A DNA stretch of 64,000 nucleotides from Gnetum montanum (taxonomy: Eukaryota > Streptophyta > Gnetopsida > Gnetales > Gnetaceae), in contig MNCI01026219.1 of NCBI GenBank assembly GCA_015680685.1, forward strand, positions 843,875 through 907,874, in the 5' to 3' direction. The translations under genes and the position numbers were made by a program. Positions 26,240-37,229 of this stretch are shown here, piece after piece (positions within the stretch are counted from its first letter, which is position 1; each line of letters starts with the position of its first letter). Below the pieces are notes generated by a model. That model ran no database searches and was not told the DNA's origin. It worked only from the letters and a program-made list of their open reading frames with translations.

Positions 26240-26939
26240 TTGTATGGGGATAGGGTATTAAAGTTTTTATGCATATTGGCATCATAGTTAGTATATAAAT
26301 AGTGATCAAAATCTTTGATTTTTACCAATGTGATAGGATATGAGTCATAGTCTAGTGGTAAGATGGTTGCTATAAGAAAGCTATGAGTTGTAGTTATTCA
26401 TAGTCTTATTAAAATAATTTTATTGAAAATGGAATTATTTTTGAAGACATATAATGATTAGGGAAGAACAAGGGATACTTAAAAAAGATATAAAATACCA
26501 AAATAACTTAAGAGAATAAGCCTAATATTAGTATAATTCTATTTATGATCAAAAAGCTTGCCTAAGAGTTAGAGTGAAGTTTACTTGAGCATTACAAGTG
26601 ATTGATCATACTTTGATGGCCAAGCTTATATGGTAAGAGTATTTGAGGGTTTAATTGATAGATTGTTTATTCTTGAAAGTTTGTTTGCTTCCCTTGCACA
26701 TTCTATTCCATTTCATTTATGTAAGAATAGAATTTTCATTCCCTTTTCTTCTTCAATTTGGTATTTTTTAGGATCTTTGAAACATAAGTGATCTTGGATT
26801 ATGAAATTCAAGGGAGCTTTTCATCAATGTTTCTTGTTGATCTTTGGCATGTTTATGTGACTTAAAGGGTTGTTATGATTGATTTTTTAGTATTTTTTGA
26901 TTAAAAATCTTATAATCCATTATTTTCGATGCTTTGGCA
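26240..26939 (+). mobile_element. Probable chromovirus LTR shared by two adjacent elements
   Basis: It lies between the pol end of one chromovirus-like element and the primer site and gag of a second one in the same orientation. It holds a TATA-like TATATAAATAG at 26292-26302 and no coding sequence. It would be both the 3' LTR of the first element and the 5' LTR of the second, as expected after unequal recombination. The ends are estimates because no second copy was aligned. Confidence 0.4.
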
Positions 26940-26962
26940 TTAATTTTACCTAGAAGAAAAAG

Positions 26963-26976
26963 TGGTATAAGATTAG
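26963..26976 (+). other. Primer binding site-like sequence, tRNA-iMet type
   Basis: TGGTATAAGATTAG resembles the common plant primer site TGGTATCAGAGC. It lies about 1 kb before the gag start, in the right orientation and order. Confidence 0.5.
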
Positions 26977-27956
26977 AGACTTGGTGCAAGAACACCTATT
27001 TTGACCCCCTTTTTCATTCCTATAAGTGGATGATTGTAGGTCTGGGAAGCTAGAAAGCCATTTTGGTGACCTAGGAGATGTTTAGACTAATAGCTAGAAT
27101 GTGATAAGAGACATCCCAAGTGCCTAGGAGACATCTTGTCTAAGAAAAGATTTCTTATTCTAGTCAAAGACTTCTCTAGGGAGACATTTGTTTTAGACAA
27201 GAGATATCTCTGGGGAGATGTCTAGCTTTAGGAGTAGACATCTTTTCTAAATAGGAGATGTTTTGCCATGCAAAGAAATATCCTATCTAAGAATCAGAGT
27301 TGATAAGAAGACATCTTGCCAAGCCTGTAGATGTCCTATATGATTAAGGAAAGTTTTATGATGACAATTCCAACTTGGAAAGAAATGGTATAGATGAGAA
27401 CAAGATTCAAAATAGTTAAGAATCTCCAAGTTCATCATGAAGAAGTTTTTTCTAGGGTTCTTATCTTGTAATTGATAAATATTATTTCATATTTTTATGT
27501 TTGACATAGGAATGAGAGTGGCATGAGAGTTATGAGAGAGATTGTATGATAATTGTATGCATTTATATGATTAATTGAATGTGTTCTGGTCATTATGAAT
27601 CTTTTGTAAGTTTCAATCTTAGTCGTATGTGTAGAAGAGATCTAGTTTGATTATGCCTTGCATTGAGATCAATTATTTTATAGTTGTAGAGCCTCATGAT
27701 CTATAATATTTTGAGTTTGTGAGTGTTGCTATCTTTTGGAATTATGGTTTTGTTGTAATTATAATCTTCTATTAAATTAATAGAAGGTAACTAGTTTTCT
27801 TATTTTCTAGCAATTGAATTATCTTTATATATTCTAGATTTGGTGTGATTTTAAAGGATTAAAATAAATTTAAGTGACTTTGGTCCAAGTATTAGTATTA
27901 GAGTGTTAGGTTTATTATTATTAGAATTTAGTTATGGATTTTTATATCTATTTCAA
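26977..27956 (+). other. Leader of the second chromovirus-like element with AGACATCTT repeats
   Basis: Noncoding leader. Between 27070 and 27340 the words AGACATCTT, GAGATGT and AGACATC recur about ten times with irregular 25-40 bp spacing, as at 1639-1914. From 27340 to 27956 the sequence is AT-rich without further pattern. Confidence 0.6.
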
Positions 27957-29130
27957 ATGACTCCTAGGAAGAAATAGGTTCAACCCCTGAATTGAGACAT
28001 GAAGAACATTAGATATGGCTTTCAACTAATGGTTAAATGATAGGATAATATTTCCATGGTAGATAGGAATGTAGATCCCAACCATATTTATGCTTATGAT
28101 TAAAATGAACATTCTTGCATGAATTACAATGAAGAAGTTTCTTAGCCTAGTGGAGGGGAAATAAATAAGAAGGAAGAACATTCAAGATATGAGAGTGTGG
28201 AAACCCATCAACCTAGGATTTAGGGGGAGGAAATTCAAATTATCATGTTAGAGTTCTAAGAGCTTCATCTATGGAATCTAATACTTCATATGATAGGCAT
28301 GATAATGAAGATAAAGCAAATCTTTCTAGAGTGTTCCATGATGTAAATGATACCAATTCTCTTGCAAGTTAGTTAAATATACTTGATAAGTATTTTGAGT
28401 TAGAAGAGATGCCAAATCAATTGAGGATACCAATAGATAGATCTAGATTAGAATATTTGACTTCAACTTAGTGAAAAAAAGAGTCTCAAAGTTATGAGAG
28501 GAAAAATGGTAAATTTATTAGGGATTGTAATATGATGAAATATAGGTTGAGATGAAAATCTAAATAAAATTGGCAAAGACAAGAAAATTACGAAGTTAAA
28601 ATCCCTTAGGAAAGGCAAAAAAAATGTTAAGGAGTTTTACATTGGATTTTGTTAACTATTCCATCAAGTTAAGGTAAACTAGAAGGAATATGAATAAGCT
28701 TAAATCCTTCTTGGAGGAGTCAAAATGAAGTATTAGAAAGATTTATCATTCTATGAGCCATGAAATTTTTAGGATGCTTATGATTTGGTACTTAATATAG
28801 AAAAGAAGCTTCATGAATTTGGAAGTAAAACATAAACAAGATTTAAAGGAGAAGGACAAGAGATCCAATTCAAGAGATCCAAGTCAAAATCTAAAGAGAA
28901 AGATAGTAGCCATGAAAAGAAGCAAGAGGAAGGCTATTAGAATGGAAAGGCCATGACAAAACAAGTTAATGAAGGCTAGGATTAAGGCAACAACTCATCC
29001 AAGATTCAATGCTTCAAATCTAAAGATTGAAGACATGAATAATGGAAATATCCACCTTACATGATAGCCAAAGGTAATGATGTACAAACCATATAAGTAG
29101 AGGAGACATCAAGCCAAGTTATTCAAAGAG
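27957..29130 (+). pseudogene. Chromovirus-like gag, degenerate
   Basis: The first codon ATG at 27957 opens MTPRKK, then stops and shifts alternate with gag-like pieces. Near 28790-28850 stands the F.SL..G-type capsid end. A lysine/arginine/serine-rich tract lies at 28850-28960. A CCHC-like CFKSKD..RHE..W near 29008-29050 has its second cysteine as serine and the last as tyrosine. The order after leader and before protease fits gag. Confidence 0.6.
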
Positions 29131-29757
29131 GTAATTCTAATACTTCCAAAATTGAGAAAATTTTTGAGTTGAATTCTTGTGAATTTATAAAAAATATAAA
29201 TAGAGGATATCATCCATCAAGAAATTTATTATTTGAGATTACGACTAGATGTTTGCATTTTTGTAAATGAATTCATATTTCGACTAATGTGGGAGTCCAA
29301 GAAAATTTTATTTCTTCTAGGGTAGTTGCTAGACTGGGTTTAGTAAGAAATCATCATCTTATACCCTATAAGGTACATTGATTATCAAGAGGCTTCTCTT
29401 AAGATATGAGAGAGCAATGTAACTTAAAATTTGAAATTAGGAGCTATCATGATGTTTTAACATGTGATGTACTACCAATTGATTATGCTAATGTAATGCT
29501 TGGAAGGCTTTTGAATTTAGATAATGGTGCTTAATTTGATAAAGAAATGTGTGGAGTGTAGCAAGACCATATGGAATACATGAGTTGATTCCTATGATAG
29601 TTGAAAAATTAAAGTAGCAAAGCTCACTTAATGATTTCTTAATTCTCATAGGGGAGGGGGAATATATTATGGTACATGATTAGGTTGGATTTTGTTTCTT
29701 GGTTGTATCAACGTTTGCTTCTAACCATGATGTTGTGTAGGTATACCTTTGAATAGG
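29131..29757 (+). pseudogene. Chromovirus-like aspartic protease region
   Basis: At 29268-29345 ISTNVGVQENFISSRVVARL matches the retropepsin pattern I-DSGA-.NFIS...A.-LGL, with the catalytic aspartate replaced by asparagine (GAT to AAT). Downstream CDVLPIDYANVMLGRLLNL matches the L-.. D-I-LG--WL block. The frame runs into the minus-strand element inserted at 29758 and resumes at 38172. Confidence 0.7.
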
Positions 29758-30667
29758 TGATGAGTGGCAAGGTACCCCTACACTCAACCATATGAAATGA
29801 GCATCGTACACACGATCTGGTTGAACTCCTTAGATGGACTAGTTGTGGCATCTAGATAGTTAGCCTTAGGTCGTAGTTCGCTGTCTTTCCACCTAGACTA
29901 GTATTGCATATGTCACGTATGGTTTATTCTAGATGAGGTGTATGATGTGTTTCCTAATCTACACTACTCCTGAAGGTAGTGGAAAATAATATGAACTAAT
30001 CTAAGCTAGGAGGAAAAGGGTAAGAAAATCTAATCTAGCTTAAGTGCGATGAGCAACTGATTCCTTGATCAACCGTACACATCTTGGACCTCATGCATGA
30101 CTACCACTGGGACTACTAAGCATAGATCCTAGGTATGCCACTAGGATTACCAAGCATAGATCCCAATTATGCCACTGGGTTACCAAGTGTATATCCTAGC
30201 TACATCACTGGGCTACTAAGCAGTCACACTTAAATGCTCGTAATCAAGTCGTACTCGTTCCGCATTCTAGGAGTTTAAGGGTGAGAGAGAGAAAATAGTA
30301 AATAAAATTAAATAAATAATAGATAAATAAATGACAAAGTGAATGCTGCAATGATGAAGTAATCTCGATCTTTATTGTCGGTCATGTGCATGTCCAAGTA
30401 TGGCACACTTGAATAAAGACACCGTACAATTACATTCACCACACTACGGGCAGACACGTGAAAAAATCTAACTCTGGAGGGATCAAACTGCCAAAGCTAT
30501 CATACCCCCAAACTGGGATGGGAAATGAGGGGAGTGCTGCCTCTTATTTATAGCTATGTTAGTGGACTACGGTATCATGTATGCGATATCATAGGGAAGA
30601 CACGATATGTCAGCAGACGCGATATTGCGTACGCGATATCGTGGCCTATGCGAACCGCGTCTCATCA
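29758..30667 (-). mobile_element. 3' LTR of the 8.4-kb family P element
   Basis: Nearly collinear with 37230-38171. On the minus strand it starts TGATGAGACGCGG at 30667 and ends ACTCATCA at 29758. It contains GATATCG palindromic words at 30565-30655 and TATAAATA (minus strand) at 30552-30545. The middle contains short direct repeats of CTAGGTATGCCACTGGGATTAC type near 30100-30210. Confidence 0.9.
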
Positions 30668-30679
30668 TACCCCCACGAC
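30668..30679 (-). other. Polypurine tract
   Basis: Minus-strand GTCGTGGGGGTA sits directly before the 3' LTR start TGATGAG and is conserved with 12909-12920. Confidence 0.75.
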
Positions 30680-30839
30680 TAAATAAAAACTCATCCTTGA
30701 GGTATAAGGAGAACAAGCTTCATTGATTACACAGTGGATAGGTATGGGATTAATAACTGGAAAAAGAAATGGACTAATGCCACAGTGTGGGAAGACACAA
30801 CATAGAGAGAAACATACTACAACTACAAAAATGTGGAAC

Positions 30840-33626
30840 TCATGTAATTCCTGGTGGTGGTGGCACCTCCATGGGTGCTTTCCCTTTGTCACATGCTTCA
30901 AGCTTTGAAGGTTGATGATGCTGAAGAATAGCCTAGAGCTTCTCCTCTTAGGTCTGAGGGTCTTGTGCCATCCATGTTGATGCTCCGATGTTTGATGGAG
31001 TTGGCACTTCCCACGGACAGGGTAGTTGCGGAAACATCTGATTAGCCTTGACATACCATGCCACGAACACCCATTGTTCCTCTTCATAGGCTCTAGCTTT
31101 GTCTTTGTATTTGTGAAGCTCTGTTAGCCATTGATCCAAGTCGGTTGCAACATCTTTTTGTCCTTGGTAGCTTTCTTTTACCACCGCAAGTTCAGAATTT
31201 GCAACATCTAGTTTTTCAACCAACTTCTTTCGCTCTGCAAATTCTGCTTCATATTTAATGTGGGTGGAAGCTACCTGCTGCTCGAGCTCTGACCTCAGGT
31301 GCCCTACTGTTAACATGGCCAGGTTGGCATATCAAAGGTTTGTCAACTCCATGTATTCAGTCAAGTCTTGGATCTACAGGTCCCGGTTATTAATTTCTGC
31401 TTGGTGGGTGAAGGCATAAGTATGCAATATGGCCCCCCAATCAGTGTGCTGGGCACTGATGTTGTTGATTTGAGCCTTGGCCATATGGATCTCCTTCTCC
31501 AAGATTTTTTTGTACATCCCCACCTAATCAAGAAAATTCTCCTTCAGCTTCTCATGTCTTTTAGCATCATTTTTCCATGTGCTTATCTCAATTGTTGATT
31601 TTTGTCGAATAGCGCATACCTCCTCCATTGAGAGGGTTCAGTTCTCTTTGGCTAAATGGCTTACATCCCGGTTGACTCGAATGAACTGTTCTTAGAACTG
31701 ATGAAAGTGTTCATTGAGAACATTCTTTTGTTTTTCCACAAAGGTCAACCAGAGGTTATCCACAACCAATTTATTATTCTCTTATTCTAAAGCCCTAAGT
31801 GCCTTAAGATGTGCATGTGTTTATGCCTTTGCTGCAGAGGCATCCCAAGTGGCCATCTCCTTTTCTTCTGCCACCTTTTTATTTTCTATAATTAACTTTG
31901 TTAATTGCTCAATTCTAAATATTTCTAGCTGGTCTATGGGAGCAAATTGCAAAGGATCCTGCTATTCTGCCTCTAAGGTTACAAGCTGCTCTTGTAGTTT
32001 CTACACTTCAGCTTCAGCATGCTCGGCCCTTACTTTGGATATGACCAGCTTCCCCTTTGTGGAAATGAGGTCTGATTGAATTGCTGTTACATCCTGGGGG
32101 ATGTCAAACAGAGATGTCAAAACTTTTCCTATTTGAAGCAATCTATCCAATGCATCCTCATGTTTCGCAGGAGTCATTGAGGTCCCGGAAAGAGTTTGAG
32201 CATCTCGTGCTCTTGAAAGATTTGCTGGTGGCACAAACGGCATGTTAAAGGACTCTTTGATGTGGTCAGCGACCAGTTCAGTAGCTCTCGTGGCATCCTG
32301 GTATTGCATGACCACCACAATGGCCCCTTCACCAGTCTCTAACTGCACTTGAAAAGATGCCACGTTTTCAGAGATTTGTTGTGACCATCTGCTTTCCCCT
32401 CCTCTGATTTGCATTGATAACTCATCCCGTGTGCAATCTACTAAAATAGTAGGCTGTTTGACATCATCGATGACATGGAAGAGGTTTGCATCATCACAAC
32501 CTTGCCAACTAACCTTCTCAATGATAGCCCTAAGATGGTTCATCGATGGTCTGTAGTCTTGCGGCGACGACTGATCCTGGCCTGTGCTGGGTCCTGCTTC
32601 TTGTTGTTGGCTAGGACTTGTGGTTGGAGGTTGACTGGGTCCTGCAAGTTGAGTTGTAGGTGATCTAGTCATCTGTTCTTCTTCTTCATCTGGTCCCAAC
32701 TCTTTGCCAATGCTCTTTCTTGGAGCTAGCGCCTTTAATAACTTAGCATTAGAAGCATTATGGGCCTTTCAGAGGACGTCATTTGTGTATCCCCAAATAC
32801 CAGCCTGTTGGCACAGTTTTCTAATAAGGCAGGGAAAAGGGAGTGCCATATTCCCTAAATTCCATTCTTTGAATTGCCTTAGGATCTTTGTCAAATATAG
32901 ATGGGGAAGGTTAGCATTAATATTTTCCATCAACACTGCACATCCTCTCGCCGCATACATTGATATTCTTTTCAAACCTTTAGTGGGGAAGAGGTGATAG
33001 GTTTTGATTTTGAAATAAACCCGCTCTTCCGTTGTCAGCTTACCAAAAGTTTTATCTCTGCCATAAGCCTTCTCTAACCAATCCTTTCGCACATCATGGT
33101 TTGATCGGGTAGATAACCAAGCAACATGGGAGCCTGAATTCAGAAGGTTTAATACTTCCAAAATTTCTTGCATAGAAAAATCTACTGTCACACCACCGAT
33201 GTTAATCGTGGTGCCTTGTTCCTTATTGTGCCAGAATAGGTACGTTTCACCTAAGTACCAGGCACCATTTTCAAAGAGGACAGGACATAAGAGAGACCCT
33301 TTAAGGTGATCCCTAATAGCCTCAGGAGTGAACTCTACAAAAGATTCAAAGTTAAGTTCCACAATTACCACAGTGAATGTGGACTTCTCATGTATAGCCT
33401 GAACACACTCCGGGGGCAACGTGAGTTGTTTTCTCGGTTTAGGCATAGTAGAAACTCCTCCTTCTGCTTGCCTGGATCATCTGGTAGGAGGTTCTTCTTG
33501 ATAGATACTAAATGAGTACATCTCCTATTCGGTATGTTGTACAGCAAGACCTTGCCTTCTACCTCTCCTAGGTTGTTTCACTCCACCTTGGATAGGACCC
33601 TCCTGCTGTGAACGTTTCGGGGCCAT
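30840..33626 (-). pseudogene. Family P extra ORF: N-terminal domain plus long coiled coil, 929 codons with stops
   Basis: A single reading frame runs from ATG 33626 (MAPKRS) to a TGA at 30840-30842 without a frameshift, broken only by about fourteen stop codons. The N-terminal 300 residues (33446-32769) form an ordered domain with VVIVELNFESFVEF, GAWYLGETYLFWHNKEQ, RVYFKIKTYHLFPTKGLKRI and NANLPHLYLTKILRQF. The layout recalls the putative plant transposon protein domain found beside plant retrotransposons, but I cannot confirm the family. A serine/glutamine/proline-rich linker (32560-32700) and a middle domain to 32001 follow. Then about 350 residues rich in E, K, L and A in heptads suggest a coiled coil. 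It ends KAPMEVPPPPGIT. The function is unknown. A structural gag-like partner or a nucleic-acid-binding factor are inferences. The degenerate counterpart is at 13095-15838. Confidence 0.8.
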
Positions 33627-34096
33627 CTACAATCACATGGGCCAAACGTTAGTAAGGTTATTTTCAAATTCAAGTTATACCTTACTACATGCCTTTAATT
33701 GAAGATCTTATGTTATCGTGTGATCGTGCCCGAAAATTATAATGATGGGTCCAATGACTTAGGTGGGTTTCATTGTTAATCTCCATGTGTACTTAAGGGT
33801 CATATAATGTTTGGCATAATTTTCCTAAGTGTTAGTATTAATTACCCTAATTGATTTCCTTTGGGTGATGAAAAACTTCAAAAAATTTAGGCACTTTTTG
33901 GCAAGTGTCTCTCCCCCACGATTGAACTGAACACTCTAGGTTAAAGCAGGTTCAAACGAAATTAAAATTGGAGTACCAGCACGTGAGATATAAGTGTAAA
34001 AGCAAGGGTCACACAATCGCAAGTCACAGAGAAAAAATTCAAAAATTCTCCCCGCTTAAATGGCCAAATGATGCTAAGTGTTGTAGTGGGGGTTCC
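33627..34096 (-). other. Leader between promoter-like block and extra ORF
   Basis: About 470 bp without a gene, between the TATA-like box at 34104-34097 and the ATG at 33626. The corresponding stretch in the 12.9-kb element (15839-16340) has a similar length. Confidence 0.5.
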
Positions 34097-34185
34097 TATT
34101 TATAGGTAAATAGGACGCAATACTGCGTACAGTACATCGCGTATGCGATATCTCGTGGGATGTGATATCGCGTACGCGATATCTC
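34097..34185 (-). promoter_or_regulatory. Internal promoter-like block: palindromes plus TATA box
   Basis: On the minus strand a perfect 20-bp palindrome GATATCGCGTACGCGATATC (34183-34164) and neighbouring GCGTATGCGATATCTCG words are followed 60 bp later by CTATAAATAGG (TATAAATA 34104-34097). The same combination, GATATCGC palindromes then TATAAATA, stands in the U3 part of this element's LTRs (38165-38018). It points toward the extra ORF, which starts 470 bp downstream. I infer a second promoter inside the element. Confidence 0.6.
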
Positions 34186-35246
34186 GTCCCAACGAATGTG
34201 AGACACCTAAAAAAGACCAAATTTTTAATGATTTTCTTGAAATTAATGGTGTAAATTGAGAACATTGTCAAGTATTAATATATTCAAGCGTAATTACATG
34301 AATTTGAGAGGCACTTTGAATGATAATGATGTGAATTTAGCAATTAAAAATTTGTCGGTTATGAAGAAAAGGGAATGTAATGGTACATTGGAACGTTAAA
34401 ATTGTGAGGGATAATAATATGGAAAGAAAATTATGAAAACTAAGCTGAGGGTAAGAAATTGTGTGTTCTAGCTAGAAAATTAATGAAGATTACAACAAAA
34501 TTACACAAGTGGGTCCTCCCCAAAGAAGGTTTCAACCTATTATGCCCTTTTGTAATAACACTTAAAGTGTCCGTGGGCACTAGAAGGGTTAGATGTAATC
34601 CGCACTAACTCCACAAAACACACACATGTAAATATCACTAGAATGAGATGAAAATCCTATGCTACAGGGGACACGAGCTACAATTACATGAACAGTGAGA
34701 TGAAATGAACTATAGAAGGGATCGTAGAGATTGGGACATAAGGTGACTGACCCAGGGCACAATGAATCCTGCGTGTAAAGCATGATTAAGGTGTCATTAA
34801 CCCATCATTCCAAGATCAAGACCAAGTCCATCATTCTATCAGTGATATCACATCATTTCATTCCATGATGAATAACTATGAGAGTATCATAACAACAAGG
34901 CGTATGATCACTTGGCGTTTAGTACAAGGGAGGAGTGATTTTTGTTTTATGGCACTTCTTTTTTTTTTTTTTTTCACTTTACTGAATCTAGAGAAGCCAC
35001 CAACCATCAGGCATGAGTGCATGTCTTTCTAGTGGGACCCCCTAGAACAGCGTTTGATTTTTGAGTGCCCTTTTGATTACTCTTACTCCCATTTTTCTTT
35101 AGATCTACAAGGATCTTAGTACAACCATATTGCATGATAACTCCCACAGATGTCAGCAATGAGAATCCATAAGTCCCCTTGATGTCACACCCTAATCATT
35201 TCCTCTTGCTCCATCCTTCTTCATTCTGGGTACAATGAACACAAAA
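34186..35246 (-). other. Noncoding spacer where pol is missing
   Basis: No gene is recognised. The 34500-35246 part aligns piecewise with 16730-17545 of the pol-bearing relative. Between this spacer and gag there is no trace of RT or integrase. Confidence 0.65.
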
Positions 35247-37096
35247 TTAATTTAAAGTTTTAGAAATTTCAAGAATATCACTGTACCCTTGAANGTACTT
35301 ATCACCTTGGATTTCACACACTTTATAATAAACACAGTGGGGCACTTCATACGATGTAGTTCCTGGATAATGAGTTGACCTACTATGATGTTTAGGACTA
35401 TTAGATGGTATGCAAGGATTGGGCTGATGCCTTCCATGGTTGTGTTCATTGGGTCGTATGGTTGTTGGAGTGTAAGTTGGTGGCCCTGATGAAGTTACAT
35501 GAGGCATTGGGTTCGAAGGTAAGGGTGCACCACATTGTGGGACTTGTGCTGGGTTGGAAGATGCAGTGGCCTCAGAGTTATGTTGTCCCTTCCTACGGCT
35601 ATGTTTAAATCAAGGATGCCTTTGATGTTGAGGAGGCTCTTCACTGCTGTTAGTAGCAGCAGCACAAGTGTTGTTCATGGGTTGCGATGGTACAAATACC
35701 TTAGGAATAGTTGGTGGCATTGTGGAAGGAGGGAAAGGATTAGAATGTTGAAAGTTAGGAGGAGTATAAGATGCATAAGGTGGTGTTTGTGTTGGAGGTA
35801 TGGGTTGATAGTATTGTGGAGAATCGTATTCTGGTGAGATAGAATATGGTGGCCCAAATGGAGGAATAGGATGTTGAATGTGATAAGCATTCGAATTCGG
35901 AAAATGTGAAGGATGCCTCCAGTCTAAGGATGGTCTCCCCCACGACTGGGATTGTTTCCACTGTGATTGAACACAGTACCTCTGTACGAACTCTAGATGT
36001 AACATGTTTCCCCAATGCTCATGTAGATGTAACAATATTGGGCATTGGCCCTTGGGGTGATCGTACAGGCATATGTTGCATTCATACGTAGGATTGGCAG
36101 TTGAGCACTTATTCCCTTTATTCTTTTTCTCCGAATGTCTACTATTTTGTCCTGCTTCTTGGGTTGTCAAAAATATATCTCCAATGGTGTCGATATATTC
36201 TCCACACTTTTGATTTATCCATTCCAACATCTTATTGATCTTTGCCTCCGCTTCTTCTAACGATTGTTGTACTGGCAAAGATGATGTTTCCACCTTGAAA
36301 TTTGTTGATCTCTCCTTGTTATGATCAGGGACCTTTGTTAAGTTGATATTTTGGTCCCTTTGATGTTTTTCAACACTCTCCCATCTAGCTAATTCTCCTT
36401 CTTCTTTTGCAACCCACTTAATAAGCTCTTGGATTTGATGGATTTGTAGGTTGTATAGTTGACCTCGGGCATACGTTCCTAAGGTCTCTCTTGTTGCATT
36501 ANATAATATCTTTCTAAGGCCATGTCCAAGGGTTCATGTTTTTCTTGTTTCCACTCTTGGATTTGTTTCCTCAAGGCTGACACTCTTGCGTAGGTTTGAT
36601 ATTTTTTGTTAAAGACCTCTACCATTGTTGACTAGCGTCGTATTGAATTTGGTTTTAACAATCTATACCATACTTTAGCTTGGTCAACAAGTGTCATTGG
36701 AAAGAGCTTTAGTTTTTGCCAACTGTTATCAATGTTATTCCATGTGCAGGCATCGTAGAAGGCTAGTAAATGTTGATGCGGATCTAAGTCATAGCCTCCT
36801 GAAAATTTGGGAAAGTTATTTAAATCGAGCTTGGGTAGACAGATCTCTTTATGATGCCTACGTGGGATTTGAATGGCCTCTTATATTTGTGTTAAGATTG
36901 TAGTGGCTAGTGGGGGTTCATCATCATCGGGTAAGTTAGGCTTTCATGCATTGTGATGACGTTGTTTTTGATCATGCTTATAGGAAACTCCCACTTCAGG
37001 TTGTATACTCCAACCTTCATCATCATATAGTTCGTTGGTTCTCCAATGAACTTTCTCACTAAGTGTGGCGTTATTATCATCTTGTAGGAGAGGCAT
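35247..37096 (-). pseudogene. Family P gag (best copy)
   Basis: The ATG at 37096 opens MPLLQDDNNATLSEKV, 115 bp after the primer site. A capsid region at 36560-36850 has LPKLDLNNFPKFSGGYDLDPHQ, then MTLVDQAKVWYRLLKP and ALRKQIQEWKQEKHEPL, matching the Retrotrans_gag pattern (F-L-G-A--W...L...F---Y). Near 36060-36110 a zinc-knuckle-like CNICLYDHPKGQC has unusual CX2CX3HX4C spacing. A proline/serine/tyrosine/asparagine-rich tail runs to 35247. A few stops occur, and the frame shifts by one at the ambiguous base N36501, which may be a sequencing or assembly slip. It packages the element RNA in this type of transposon. Confidence 0.82.
36501..36501. other. Ambiguous base coinciding with a frame change in gag
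   Basis: The gag frame upstream (from 37096) and downstream (to 35247) differ by one, and the change falls at or beside this N. A missing base in the assembly would restore one frame. Confidence 0.6.
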
Positions 37097-37210
37097 TGTT
37101 GTGTGTGAATTTAGGCATGACTTTTTATAATTATTATTTTTTGAAAGATATATCGTTAAGTCCTTTATAGCGACCTTGTATGATATAACTAATCTAGATA
37201 ACTAGCACCA

Positions 37211-37228
37211 TCCCTGGCAACGACGCCA
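37211..37228 (-). other. Primer binding site, tRNA-Asp type
   Basis: Minus-strand TGGCGTCGTTGCCAGGGA, one base inside the 5' LTR end at 37230, is close to the well-known plant tRNA-Asp primer site. It differs at one CpG in the first half. Confidence 0.85.
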
Positions 37229-37229
37229 A

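Noticed and set aside
31714-32079. Plus-strand frames within 30665-33515 as separate genes
   Set aside because: They are shadows of the minus-strand accessory ORF, which has conserved motifs in a second copy.
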